From assembly GCF_007751715.1 (NCBI RefSeq), contig NZ_CP036292.1:5339339-5403338 (forward strand): a stretch of DNA of 64,000 nt, in the 5' to 3' direction. Every line of letters begins with the position of its first letter. Position 1 is the stretch's first letter. This DNA comes from Rosistilla oblonga. GTDB taxonomy: Bacteria > Planctomycetota > Planctomycetia > Pirellulales > Pirellulaceae. A program made the position numbers and the translations under genes. Of this stretch, positions 1 to 12,200 are shown in pieces. Under the pieces are notes generated by a model that saw nothing but the letters and a program-made list of their open reading frames with translations, did not search any database and was not told where the DNA came from.

Positions 1-2740
<2,740 letters not shown>

Positions 2741-3033
2741 GCCGGACGCATCCTATATAAGAGAAATATATTGTTATCTTAGGGGTGGTCTCGCGGACCG
2801 TTGTCGTGTTTGTTGCAGGTTATCGTTTCTATCGACCTTAATGGCAAACCCCACTGCTGGGCAAGATGGTGTCGCATTTGCCAGGTCAGCCGCGGTTCAA
2901 AACGAGCCCGGTAACAGTTTAGGTAACCTGGGGCTTTTTTTCCAGCGACTGCAATGGACATCTGCCCCTTGCAGCCCCCACATCTGCGGGAGAGCGAAGA
3001 TCCCGCCCCTTAACCGCAACGTAACGCCGCCGA

Positions 3034-5505
3034 CTACTTCTTTTTCGGCGGGTTGCGAGGACGATTCTTCTGCTTCGGAGCCGACTTCAGCGGCCCCGAT
3101 GTCTCCAAACCGTCGTCGCCGCCCACACCTTCGAGCGCCAAGGATCCGCCCCCCGCAGCCGGCTTGATCGTCTTCTTAACCAAAATTCGTTCCGCCATGC
3201 CCCACAAGCTACTGGTGATAAAGTAGATGCACAGACCGGCAGCGACCTTGAAGAAGAAGATGCCCATGATGAACGTCATGAAGAACATCACCTTCTGCGT
3301 GATCTCTTGCTGTTCGTCGGTTGGCGGCGGCATGAACATCTTCTGCTGCGCCATGAACAGGACCATCACGATCAACGGAAGGATGTTGAAGTAAGGGCCA
3401 AACCATCCGGTGCCACGACCGGCGAAGTATTCGATCATCCAAGGCGACCAGTTATAGAACATGTCCGGTGCTGCCAGGTTGGAGCACCACTGGATGCCTG
3501 GAATAAAGGCGGCTTGCCGCAGTTCGATATCGCACGACAGGCTGCGATACAAACCGAGGAAGATCGGCAACTGGACAAACATCGGCAGGCAACCGCTGAG
3601 CGGATTGAAGCCGTGTTTCTTTTGAAGGTCTTGTTGGGCCTTGAGCCGCTTCTCCATGTCGTCTTTGTATTTTTCAGCGATCTTCTTGAACTCGGGTGCA
3701 AGCTCTTGCATCTTCTGAGCGTTCTGAGCCGCTTTCCGAGACAGCGGGAACATCGCACCGCGAACGCAGACGGTCAGCAGGATGATCGCCAAGCCGTAGT
3801 TGCCCAAGATCATATAGAAGAAGTGCAGGAAGCCCGACAACAGCTTGGAGACTGCGCCAAACAGACCGTATTCGATCAAGCGGCTGAGCCCACGTTCTTC
3901 CAGCATTTCGGGACGCTTGGGACCAGCAAACAGTCGCAGCGTATCGGTCAGGCTTTCGCCGGGAGCGATCTTGCGGGGCGTGCTGTCGACGTAAAAACTG
4001 ACGTTGGCAGCTTGCGTTTGGTGTGGATTGAGCACCTTCAGATCGGCCAACAACATCGAACTGCCGCGGCTGAACACATCGGTTTGCGATTCGCCTTCGA
4101 GCGGAATGTAGCTGGCGGTGAAATATTGCCCGTCGATGCCGATGTAACGCAATTGATTCGTTTTCGGATCGCCCGACGAAGCAAACAACGTCTCGTTGAC
4201 ATCCTCGTCTTTGTCGACGCCATCCTCGGTCCGCTGCCGAACCTGTTTGACGATCTTCGGCAGCCCCATCAAGCGATGAAATTCAGAGGCGGTGTTGTAG
4301 ACGACGTCGCGAGCACCCGCACCGCCGGTCCAGTTAGGACTGATCTTGGCGCTGTACCACCAACCTTCAAGGGTTAAGCCGTTGGGGCCTTCCAAGCGGT
4401 AGGCGATCTCTTGCTCGACATCGGATTTGTTGATGATTTCGGTCTGCAGGTCGATGTCGTATCCCGAACCGGCGGCCGGCACGGTGTAGCGGCGGACGAT
4501 TTCCAAGCCGCCCGATCCCTTGGCGACCTGTTCGGCTTCGCTGGCGGAGATCGGGAACCGGAACTCAAAACCTGGGTTTTCGGAATCTTCGATCGGCGTG
4601 ACGTTCCAAAGCCCGTCGAAGAGGCTAGGCAACTTCGTCAGCTCTTTCTGCCCGACGCGAAGGTTGGTGGTGTTCAGTTTCGCCAAAGTCAACAAGCAGG
4701 ACAGGCGAGAGATGTTCCCCGGCACCTGGTCGGGACCGCCCGACTTGGCCAATCGGATCAAGTCCAACGGATGCTGCGTCAGCTTCGCTTCGACAGTTAC
4801 CGTCTCGCGGTTCTCTCCTGTTCCACGCAGCACTTCCAACGTGATCGTTTGCCCTGGAGTGGTCTCTTCGAGCCAACGTTGAAAATCGCTTGGGGAGACG
4901 ATCACGCCGGTGCCGTTGGCGACGATGATGTCGCCGACTTTCAGCCCAGCCAGATCGGCGGGCGTTCCCGGGCCGATCACGTTGATTTTGCAGCCGTCGA
5001 TTTCGCTGGGAGCCGACGGAGCGAGATAGCCCAGGTAACCGCTGCGCGTATCGACGCGGCGATAGCGAAAGCGGCCATTGGGATTGCGTTCGATCAATTC
5101 GATCCGCTCGATCCCCGCCCCGCGATTGCTCAGCGTGATCAGGGCCTTATCGCCCAGCGTGGGATCTTCGGGATCGACAGTCAGCGATCCGATCGTGAAC
5201 CATTTCGCCTCGCGAGGCCGATCGGCTGGCGCCGCGTCGTCGGCGGTTTTCGCGTCGCCATCGGCCGCCGAATCGGAATCCTCAGCCGGCTTGTCCGCGT
5301 CGACCGGCTCGTCAGCTTCGGCATCCTGTTGAGCGACCGCATCGGGCGCATTGGGATCCTCAACTGGCGGTTGCTTAGGCCGCATCGTCAACATGACGAA
5401 CATGAAAAAGGCGGAGACGAATAGATAAGCGAGAACGCGTCGTTCCACGAGTGGCGGTATCCGTTGCGAATGAAAGATGGAGCGGGGTGATTCAATTCGC
5501 CCCAT
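3034..5505 (-). CDS. yidC: YidC/Oxa1-family membrane protein insertase with periplasmic PDZ domain
   Basis: The protein inserts and folds inner-membrane proteins, alone or with SecYEG. Residues about 22-40 form an N-terminal membrane helix. An acidic, Ala/Pro-rich linker (about 45-100) follows, then the beta-rich periplasmic domain. The C-terminal part (about 560-790) has the five-helix Oxa1 core with the conserved Arg in VCVRGAMFPL and the PLSGCLPMFVQLPIFLGLY segment. The tail is basic (NRPRNPPKKK), as in insertases that touch ribosomes. Residues about 172-242, with GTPADLAGLKVGDIIVANG, look like a PDZ domain inserted in the periplasmic part; E. coli YidC lacks this. At 823 aa it is longer than the usual 550-650. 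The start is uncertain: a GTG at 5448 (VERRVLAYLF) would begin immediately before the first helix, and neither start has a clear ribosome site. Confidence 0.93.
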   Translation of the reverse strand: MGRIESPRSIFHSQRIPPLVERRVLAYLFVSAFFMFVMLTMRPKQPPVEDPNAPDAVAQQDAEADEPVDADKPAEDSDSAADGDAKTADDAAPADRPREAKWFTIGSLTVDPEDPTLGDKALITLSNRGAGIERIELIERNPNGRFRYRRVDTRSGYLGYLAPSAPSEIDGCKINVIGPGTPADLAGLKVGDIIVANGTGVIVSPSDFQRWLEETTPGQTITLEVLRGTGENRETVTVEAKLTQHPLDLIRLAKSGGPDQVPGNISRLSCLLTLAKLNTTNLRVGQKELTKLPSLFDGLWNVTPIEDSENPGFEFRFPISASEAEQVAKGSGGLEIVRRYTVPAAGSGYDIDLQTEIINKSDVEQEIAYRLEGPNGLTLEGWWYSAKISPNWTGGAGARDVVYNTASEFHRLMGLPKIVKQVRQRTEDGVDKDEDVNETLFASSGDPKTNQLRYIGIDGQYFTASYIPLEGESQTDVFSRGSSMLLADLKVLNPHQTQAANVSFYVDSTPRKIAPGESLTDTLRLFAGPKRPEMLEERGLSRLIEYGLFGAVSKLLSGFLHFFYMILGNYGLAIILLTVCVRGAMFPLSRKAAQNAQKMQELAPEFKKIAEKYKDDMEKRLKAQQDLQKKHGFNPLSGCLPMFVQLPIFLGLYRSLSCDIELRQAAFIPGIQWCSNLAAPDMFYNWSPWMIEYFAGRGTGWFGPYFNILPLIVMVLFMAQQKMFMPPPTDEQQEITQKVMFFMTFIMGIFFFKVAAGLCIYFITSSLWGMAERILVKKTIKPAAGGGSLALEGVGGDDGLETSGPLKSAPKQKNRPRNPPKKK

Positions 5506-5745
5506 AAACGGTTCGTGCGATGCAGAGAGCGTCCGCGAGGAGACGCACAGGTTGTTGCGACACGAACCCGCTGCAATACCGCCTTATTCTGTCGCACCGA
5601 GCCGAGATTGGAAACCCGTAACGCTTTTGCCTGAAAAAACAAGCGTTTTGCGGGGCGAAGGCCGGAAAACCACAGCGATTGCAGCCCGCCAGAGGCGGAG
5701 AGCCGAGCAGCCGGACGGGAGAGCCCGGCATGTCTCGATGCCGTT

Positions 5746-5800
5746 GTGTCGGGCCCGCGAGCCCGACACACGTTGAGATCGCCAGGCGGATGAGCCTGGC
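5746..5800 (-). terminator. Two perfect hairpins after the Gfo/Idh gene, no T-tract
   Basis: GTGTCGGGC (5746-5754) pairs with GCCCGACAC (5761-5769), a 9-bp stem with a 6-base loop. GCCAGGC (5781-5787) pairs with GCCTGGC (5794-5800). Both lie just downstream of the minus-strand oxidoreductase stop. No run of T follows on the minus strand, so a transcript-end or processing role is only inferred. Confidence 0.35.
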
Positions 5801-5812
5801 CAGCGGCAAGGA

Positions 5813-7321
5813 TTAAACCTTGTCGGCGGTTGGGCAAACGAAGGGAGCCCGATACTCGCGAGTACACATCGCCGTTGCGACTTCGTTCTCGGGGAAGATT
5901 TCCTTCTCGGGATCGAACTTCAACAACGGGCCCATCGCGATCGGGTACTTCTCCAGATCGACGCCGTTTTTCTCCAAGTGCTTGATCGTTCGTTGCAGCG
6001 TCGCATCGTTGTCGTCCAAGCTCTTGATCTTGCTCAAGTGTTCGGTCGCTTCTTTGACCGACATCTTCTTTTGTTCGCCGATCGCCAGCGAGATGTTGCC
6101 CAAGTGGCTCAGCGACGCCGACAAGTGACCTTCGCGAACGTCGGCGGTCAGATCCTTGTAGTTGCGGCTTTCGACAGCGTCCAAGAAGTTGGCGAAGTGA
6201 TCCTTCGCTCCCTTGAACTCTTTGATCACGTTCATGTCGGCATCGTAGGCGATCGAATGGCCGTAGCTGACTTGCACGCAATAACCGTTGCTGCCGTAGA
6301 AGACGACGCCGATCTTGTTCCCCTTGGTGCTCTTGAACAGCTTGTTCAATTCGGCATCATCGGAATTGTCGACGCCCAGACCGCGGGTCTCGAAGACCAT
6401 GCACTTGTCGCCGTAATCGTAGATCGAAACCTGCGTGTTCGGCGTGTCGCCCGCATCGACGTAGTTGTCGTCTTTGCGTTCTGCCTGATAACCCAATCGC
6501 CCGCCGTACGAGATCACGCTGATCGGATGGGTATCGATTCCCAAGCCCCAACGCGCGACGTCGGTTTGGTGAGGGCCCTGGTTGCCCGAATCGCCGTTGC
6601 CGTACAGACGTTGCCAGTGCCAATCGTAGTGGAAACGCGGACGCGTGACCTTCGGATCGGTGTAGGCGGCTGGACCGCTCCAGAGGTTGAAGTCGACGTT
6701 GTCGGGAACGGCGTAGTCGCCCAAAGCGCCGATCGATTTACGTCGCTTGTAGCACAAACCGCGAGCGAAGTTGACTTCGCCGATTCCGCCGGCTTGGATG
6801 AAATCGACCATCTCTTGTTGAGCGGTTGCCGAACGGCACTGCGTTCCGACTTGGCAGATGCGATCGTACTTGCGAGCCGCTGCGATCAGCGCGGTTCCCT
6901 CGTGGATGTTGTGCGAAACAGGCTTTTCGATATACGCGTCTTTGCCCGCTTGCATCGCCCAGATGCCGCACAAGGCATGCCAGTGGTTAGGCGTTGCGGT
7001 GCTGATCACGTCGATCGATTTGTCGTCGAAGACTTCCCGCATGTCGGTAACGATCTTAGGGCGGAAGCCTTGAGCCTTCTCTGCTGCGTCGGCGCGAGAT
7101 GCCGCAGCCTTTTCGTCGACGTCGACGATCGTCAGCAGATCGGTTCGCTTGTCACCGAGCCACGCGTTGAGATGTGATCCACCACGTCCACCGGCACCGA
7201 TCAGGGCAACGCCGATCTTTTCGTTCGATTGCACGGCGTGCGCAAGTCGTCCTGAAACAGCCAACCCCGCGCCCGCGGCGGCGGAGGTGTGAACAAATTG
7301 GCGTCGGGAGAGTTTCGACAT
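5813..7321 (-). CDS. Gfo/Idh/MocA-family oxidoreductase exported by the Tat pathway
   Basis: This 502-aa protein is an NAD(P)-dependent sugar or polyol dehydrogenase-like enzyme. The N-terminus SRRQFVHTSAAAGAGLAVSG is a twin-arginine signal, so it probably acts outside the cytoplasm, as many planctomycete members do. The Rossmann fold begins at about residue 34 with IGVALIGAGGRGGSHLNAW, and the family EKPVSHNIHEG segment (the EKP lysine) follows at about 133. The C-terminal domain is the Gfo/Idh alpha/beta sheet. AAGGAT lies about 9 bases before the ATG, supporting this start. The substrate cannot be read from sequence. It stands alone, upstream of yidC on the same strand with about 300 bases between them. 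Confidence 0.9.
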   Translation of the reverse strand: MSKLSRRQFVHTSAAAGAGLAVSGRLAHAVQSNEKIGVALIGAGGRGGSHLNAWLGDKRTDLLTIVDVDEKAAASRADAAEKAQGFRPKIVTDMREVFDDKSIDVISTATPNHWHALCGIWAMQAGKDAYIEKPVSHNIHEGTALIAAARKYDRICQVGTQCRSATAQQEMVDFIQAGGIGEVNFARGLCYKRRKSIGALGDYAVPDNVDFNLWSGPAAYTDPKVTRPRFHYDWHWQRLYGNGDSGNQGPHQTDVARWGLGIDTHPISVISYGGRLGYQAERKDDNYVDAGDTPNTQVSIYDYGDKCMVFETRGLGVDNSDDAELNKLFKSTKGNKIGVVFYGSNGYCVQVSYGHSIAYDADMNVIKEFKGAKDHFANFLDAVESRNYKDLTADVREGHLSASLSHLGNISLAIGEQKKMSVKEATEHLSKIKSLDDNDATLQRTIKHLEKNGVDLEKYPIAMGPLLKFDPEKEIFPENEVATAMCTREYRAPFVCPTADKV

Positions 7322-7462
7322 ATTTCAATCCTTGCTTAAATGTATAGATGCAAATGCAATTGGGGCCAAATGCAGATGCGGTTGGTGGGAATCACGGAGA
7401 ACTCAAAGTCTACCTGATTTGCCCAATAAATGCGAATTCTTTCAACCATCGGCAAAGCCAAC

Positions 7463-8944
7463 ATGAATTACCGAATCGGAATTGTTGCCCTGCTTCATGA
7501 ATCGAATACATTCATCACGCAAAATACGACTCTTGCGCATTTCCAGCAGGACACGCTCTTAACTGGCGAAGCGATTCGCGAGCGATTTGCCGACGCGCCG
7601 CACGAAGTGGGTGGGTTCTTCGCCGGCCTCGGCGCAGCGGATAATGTCGAAATCGTGCCGATCTTCGCCGCTCGCGCGATCCCCTACGGCCCCATTGAGG
7701 CCAGCACATTTGATCAGTTAATCGAAACGATGGTGCAGCAGTGCGAAGCCGCTGGCCCACTCGACGGGATCCTCGCCGCCCCCCACGGCGCGACCGTTGC
7801 CGAAGGCCGACCAGACGCCGACGGTTACATGTTGTCCCGATTGCGCGAATTGCTGGGGCCCGACAGGACGCTGATCGCGACGATCGATGCGCACGCAAAT
7901 GTCTCCCCCGCGATGGCCGATGCGACCGACGCCTTGGTCTCCTACCGCACCAACCCCCACTTGGATCAGCGCCAGCGCGGCGTCGAAGCGGCTCAGCTGA
8001 TGGTCAAAACCTTGACCAGCGGTCGACGACTGCATCAATTGGCCGCTTTCCCACCGGTGGCGATCAACATCCAAAACCAGAACACCTCGGCGCTGCCGCT
8101 GTGTCCGCGATGGGAAGCCGCCGACGCGCTGCGCGAACTTCCCGAAGTCGCCAGCCTGAGCCTGGTCCTCGGTTTCCCTTACTCCGACGTCGCCGAGATG
8201 GGATGTTCGGCGATCCTCGTATCTTATGAAGACGTTCCGGCGGCGCGGCGTCAAGAACTGTTGGACCAGCTGACGACGATCCTGACCGAGAACCCCGATT
8301 GCTTCGAGCCAGAGTTCACCTCACCCGCCGAAGCGGTCCAACAAGCGGGACAGCAGCCCGGACTGACCTGCATGTTGGACATGGGGGACAACGCCGGCGG
8401 AGGCTCGCCCGCCGACAGCACCATCCTGGCGCATGAACTGCACCGTCAGAAGATCGGCCCGTCGCTGGCTGTCATCTTCGATCCCGAAGCGGTTGCTCAA
8501 GTCACCGCGGCCGACTTCCAAAACGGCAGCGAGGTTTCGATCGGCGGAAAAACCGATTCTTTGCATGGCGAACCGCTGCAAGTCGCCGTCGAACTGCTGA
8601 GCACAGGGGATGGAAAGTTCCGCGAATCCGAAGCCCGACACGGCGGGTTCTCCAAGTTCGACCAAGGAGCCACGGCGATCGTCCGGACGCTCGATTCGGA
8701 CCTGACGCTGATGCTAACCTCGCAGCGCGTGCCCCCCTTCAGCTTGAGCCAATTGACGACGTTCGGAATCGAGCCGAAAGAGTACCGTGCGATCGTGGCC
8801 AAAGGCGTGATCGCTCCGATGGCCGCCTACCAACCGGTCGCCGACCGGTTCATCCACGTGAACACACAAGGTTCCACCTGCGCCGATATGCTGCAAATGA
8901 CTTACCATCATCGGCGCCAGCCGATGTTTCCATTTGAGCGATAG
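7463..8944 (+). CDS. M81-family metallopeptidase (MlrC/microcystinase C-like)
   Basis: The protein MNYRIGIVALLHESNTF... belongs to the DUF1485/MlrC family, named after the microcystin-degradation protein MlrC. Features seen are an N-terminal HESNTF segment, APHGATVAEG at about residue 105, IDAHANVSPAM at about 140, and the C-terminal-domain segment DMGDNAGGGSPADST at about 310. These His and Asp/Glu residues are candidate zinc ligands. Length is 493 aa from the ATG at 7463; an in-frame ATG 33 bases earlier adds eleven residues that look non-native. Most family members have unknown substrates, and nothing here implies microcystin breakdown. It converges with the universal stress gene, with 8 bases between the stop codons. 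Confidence 0.85.
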   Translation: MNYRIGIVALLHESNTFITQNTTLAHFQQDTLLTGEAIRERFADAPHEVGGFFAGLGAADNVEIVPIFAARAIPYGPIEASTFDQLIETMVQQCEAAGPLDGILAAPHGATVAEGRPDADGYMLSRLRELLGPDRTLIATIDAHANVSPAMADATDALVSYRTNPHLDQRQRGVEAAQLMVKTLTSGRRLHQLAAFPPVAINIQNQNTSALPLCPRWEAADALRELPEVASLSLVLGFPYSDVAEMGCSAILVSYEDVPAARRQELLDQLTTILTENPDCFEPEFTSPAEAVQQAGQQPGLTCMLDMGDNAGGGSPADSTILAHELHRQKIGPSLAVIFDPEAVAQVTAADFQNGSEVSIGGKTDSLHGEPLQVAVELLSTGDGKFRESEARHGGFSKFDQGATAIVRTLDSDLTLMLTSQRVPPFSLSQLTTFGIEPKEYRAIVAKGVIAPMAAYQPVADRFIHVNTQGSTCADMLQMTYHHRRQPMFPFER

Positions 8945-8952
8945 GCCAGGCG

Positions 8953-9918
8953 TTACGCAGGCTGCACTGCCGCCTCGGCGACCTTCTCCGCTTGAGTGCG
9001 GTGGTGTCGCGAGATCCAAACGCTGCAGTGAGCGTGACGCAGCACGTATTTAGTCGTGCTGCCCAGCAACAGCTCGCCGATCAGACCATGCCCGTTGTCG
9101 CCCAGGACGATCAACTGGCTTTGGTTTTCGTCAGCGGCCCGCACGATTGCGTCTCCGACATGGTCTCCCATGACGGTCTGCGAATCGACGTTTTTGATGC
9201 TACGCGAAAGCGAACTGATCACCTTCTCGCACAACGCTTGAACTCGCTGATGCTCCTCTTTGCCATGCGGTTCGACCATCAAACCGTACTCCTGGCCGTA
9301 GAAGTCGAACGTCGGGATCACACTTAAGATGCTCACCTCGGTCTCTGCCGGCCACTGGAACCGCATCAGTTCATTGACCGCCTCTTTCGAACTCGCCGAA
9401 CCATCGTAGGCCAGTTCGATCTTGCGAACCGGAATCTCGTCGGCGGCGGGCTCAGGGCAGGGAGCGCTTCCAGCCGCCACACCGTGCAATTCCGGCGGCC
9501 GCACGATCAACACCGAACAATCGGCGTGAGTTGCCACGGAATCCGAGAGGCTGCCCAACAGCAACCGCTCCAACGTCGAGTGCCCACGGGCGCCCATCAC
9601 GATCAAGTCGGTATCCAACTCGCGAGCCCGCTCCAAGATACACCGCGCCGCGTTCCCCTCGGCAAGTTCCATCGTCACCTTACCGTTGATCGACTTCAGC
9701 GTCTCCCGCAACTCCGCGTGATGCTGGTCGATCCGTTCATGCTCGCGGCGACGCCACTCCGGCAACCACGGCTGAACCGACGGGCTCGATGTATTTTCGG
9801 GAGTATAGCTGACCGTCAGGACCGTCAATTCCATCGGGTCTTTCGACTGCAAATGACGCACAAATCGAGCGGCACCGGCGGCGTAACACGACCCGTCGGT
9901 CGCAAACAAAATTTTCAT
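8953..9918 (-). CDS. Tandem universal stress protein (two USP domains)
   Basis: This 321-aa cytoplasmic protein contains two UspA folds. The first starts MKILFATDGSCYAAGAARF and ends with GARGHSTLERLLLGSLSDSV. The second starts KIELAYDGSASSKEAVNEL and ends with GDNGHGLIGELLLGSTTKYV. Both carry the ATP-binding pattern G-2x-G-9x-G(S/T), so both halves probably bind ATP. The ribosome site GAGGTAGGG precedes the ATG. Such proteins act in stress and dormancy responses; no specific partner is evident. Confidence 0.9.
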   Translation of the reverse strand: MKILFATDGSCYAAGAARFVRHLQSKDPMELTVLTVSYTPENTSSPSVQPWLPEWRRREHERIDQHHAELRETLKSINGKVTMELAEGNAARCILERARELDTDLIVMGARGHSTLERLLLGSLSDSVATHADCSVLIVRPPELHGVAAGSAPCPEPAADEIPVRKIELAYDGSASSKEAVNELMRFQWPAETEVSILSVIPTFDFYGQEYGLMVEPHGKEEHQRVQALCEKVISSLSRSIKNVDSQTVMGDHVGDAIVRAADENQSQLIVLGDNGHGLIGELLLGSTTKYVLRHAHCSVWISRHHRTQAEKVAEAAVQPA

Positions 9919-10308
9919 GACCCTACCTCACTTCTGCGGTTCTCAGCATCCCAAAGCTCCAATGCCTTGCTCAGCCCGTATTGTAATGCAATCGCGGCCC
10001 GATCGGTTATGCCCTGGGCCGCAAAGTGTCGCCGCAATCAGCTGAAAATGCGGCCAATTCCCTGGCGATCCAGGCGACGCCCGAAACGCGATCCCAGCAT
10101 CGGATGATCGGAATTATCACGAGCGGAAAACAGGCGTGACGCGTGCGGCGAAAGATCGCAGTGGAGGTGCCAAACGCACCACGGCCCCCACTGCAGGGCG
10201 ACTGCGGCGGCCAATTCTCCGTTGCCACTGGCGGCCGATGGGGTATGATGATTTCCAGCGAAACGTTCCGCACACGCCCAACCGTTCCATTTCGAGGGAG
10301 ACCCTCCG
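9919..10308. other. Divergent intergenic region between usp and aldehyde dehydrogenase
   Basis: These 390 bases separate two divergent genes. Apart from the promoter described at 10222-10249, no gene, RNA or repeat was recognised. Confidence 0.5.
10222..10249 (+). promoter_or_regulatory. Putative sigma-70-type promoter of the aldehyde dehydrogenase gene
   Basis: TTGCCA (10222-10227) and TATGAT (10244-10249) are separated by 16 bases, and the ATG lies 59 bases further on. The hexamers match the housekeeping consensus at 5/6 each. No experimental support is available. Confidence 0.5.
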
Positions 10309-11778
10309 ATGTCCGTTCTTACCGAAGCGTCAGTTGCTGCGAAAGTGAAGCACACCAAGTGTTTTATCGATGGGCAGTGGGTGCCGGCCGAGAGCGGAAG
10401 AACCTTCGCGACAGTGAACCCGGCGACCGAAGAAGTGATCGCACAAGTAGCCGAAGGGGACGCGGCGGACATCGACAAAGCGGCTTTGGCGGCGCGACGC
10501 GCGTTCGAGAGCGGCGACTGGCCCAAGATGGACGCTCGCGACCGCGGCAAGTTAATGATGCGGCTGGCCGATCTGATCGAAGAGGAGATCGATTCGCTGG
10601 CGGCGCTCGAATCGCTGGACAACGGCAAACCGATCTCCGAATCGCGGCACGCCGACTTGCCGCTGGTGATCGATTGCCTGCGCTACTACGCCGGGTTCGC
10701 TGATAAGATTCACGGCCAAACGATTCCGATCCGGGGCAACTATCTGTGTTACACGCGCCGCGAACCGGTCGGCGTCGCGGGACAGATCATCCCCTGGAAC
10801 TTTCCGATGCTGATGACCGCATGGAAATGGGGCCCCGCACTGGCCGCCGGCTGCACGATCGTGATGAAGCCCGCCGAACAGACGCCGCTAACCTGCCTGC
10901 GGATGGCGCAACTGGCTGCCGAAGCCGGCTTCCCCAAAGGCGTGATCAATGTCGTCCCCGGATTTGGACCAACCGCCGGTTCCGCCGTCACCAAGAACCC
11001 CAACATCGACAAAGTCGCGTTCACCGGCGAGCACCGCACGGCGCAGATCATCATGCGAGAGGCGGCCGAATCGCTGAAGCGGCTGACCTTCGAGCTCGGC
11101 GGCAAGAGCCCCAACGTCGTCTTTGCCGATGCGGACATGGACGCCGCCGTACGCGGAGCTTATGTCGGGCTGTACCTGAACCAAGGGCAATGCTGCTGCG
11201 CCGGCAGCCGGCTGTTCGTCGAAGAACGGGCGCACGACGAGTTCCTGGAGAAGTTGACCGAACTGACGACCAATCGCCGCGTCGGCAACCCTCTGGACCC
11301 ACAGACCGAACAGGGTCCGCAAGTCGATCGGGCTCAGTTCGACAAGATCATGGGCTTCATCGACAAGGGACAGGAAGAAGGGGCACGATGCATCTCCGGC
11401 GGCAAGCGAGTCGGCGAGAAAGGCTACTTCATCGAACCGACAGTCTTCGACGGCGTGACCGACGACATGGCGATCGCCCAGCACGAGATCTTCGGTCCGG
11501 TGCTGAGCGTGTTGAAGTTCAAGGACCGCGAAGAGATGATCCGACGAGCCAACAACACCTATTTTGGGCTTGCGGCAGCCGTCTGGACCAGCGATATCAA
11601 AAAGGCGCACGATTACGCGGCACGCGTCCGCGCGGGAACGATCTGGGTCAACTGCTACGACGTCTTCGACGCAGCGGCTCCGTTCGGCGGATTCAAGATG
11701 AGCGGTCACGGCCGCGAGCTAGGGGAGGAGGGTTTGCGAGCTTATCTCGAGAACAAAACGGTGACGATTGCACTTTAG
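10309..11778 (+). CDS. NAD(P)-dependent aldehyde dehydrogenase
   Basis: This 489-aa protein oxidises aldehydes to carboxylates. The catalytic Cys lies in [11 protein letters not shown] (Cys296) and the general-base Glu in [10 protein letters not shown] (Glu262); their 34-residue spacing is the same as in mitochondrial ALDH2 (268/302). The cofactor region has [10 protein letters not shown]. The C-terminus has the family segment [28 protein letters not shown] lies just before the ATG, which supports the start. It is closest in appearance to the ALDH1/2 or betaine-aldehyde class, and the substrate is not determined. It stands alone, 422 bases upstream of rpoB. Confidence 0.93.
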   Translation: MSVLTEASVAAKVKHTKCFIDGQWVPAESGRTFATVNPATEEVIAQVAEGDAADIDKAALAARRAFESGDWPKMDARDRGKLMMRLADLIEEEIDSLAALESLDNGKPISESRHADLPLVIDCLRYYAGFADKIHGQTIPIRGNYLCYTRREPVGVAGQIIPWNFPMLMTAWKWGPALAAGCTIVMKPAEQTPLTCLRMAQLAAEAGFPKGVINVVPGFGPTAGSAVTKNPNIDKVAFTGEHRTAQIIMREAAESLKRLTFELGGKSPNVVFADADMDAAVRGAYVGLYLNQGQCCCAGSRLFVEERAHDEFLEKLTELTTNRRVGNPLDPQTEQGPQVDRAQFDKIMGFIDKGQEEGARCISGGKRVGEKGYFIEPTVFDGVTDDMAIAQHEIFGPVLSVLKFKDREEMIRRANNTYFGLAAAVWTSDIKKAHDYAARVRAGTIWVNCYDVFDAAAPFGGFKMSGHGRELGEEGLRAYLENKTVTIAL

Positions 11779-12200
11779 ACTCACCGAAACAGCCAGCTCG
11801 ACAGAACTGGGCCGCACGCCCCCCAAACGGCAAGCTGCAGTTCCACAAACTCCACTGCGAGGCCGATTGCGACTTCTTTACCAGACTGTCGATCGAGCGG
11901 GAAACGTTGAATTTTAGGGAAATTCCGTCGAATTCTGGATTGGTGTAGCAATCGCTGCGCCAAATCTTCGGATGGGGTTACGCAGCAACTTCGATTTTGC
12001 TAAAACTTGACATCGTGGAATTCCCGTTTCGCTGCCGTTATCTCCCCCAACACCCGCTGCGCCCTCTGCCGTGCATTTCCATGTGCCAGCGTTCCAGACT
12101 CGCGCCTCCTCCGCCGCGAAGGCGTTGCGCGCCGAGATAGCGACCCCAGTGCAATCCGTTCAATCCCTTTCGATATTTGCTTGAAGGAGCGATCTCGCGT
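11779..12200 (+). other. Long leader region upstream of rpoB
   Basis: These 422 bases carry no convincing gene. An isolated TTGACA occurs at 12007-12012 without a good -10 at standard spacing. GAAGGAG at 12183-12189 is probably the rpoB ribosome site. Ribosomal protein genes (rplJ/rplL) that often precede rpoB are absent from this side. Confidence 0.4.

Noticed and set aside
12007-12035. rpoB promoter at TTGACA
   Set aside because: The -35 is perfect, but no acceptable -10 lies 15-19 bases downstream.
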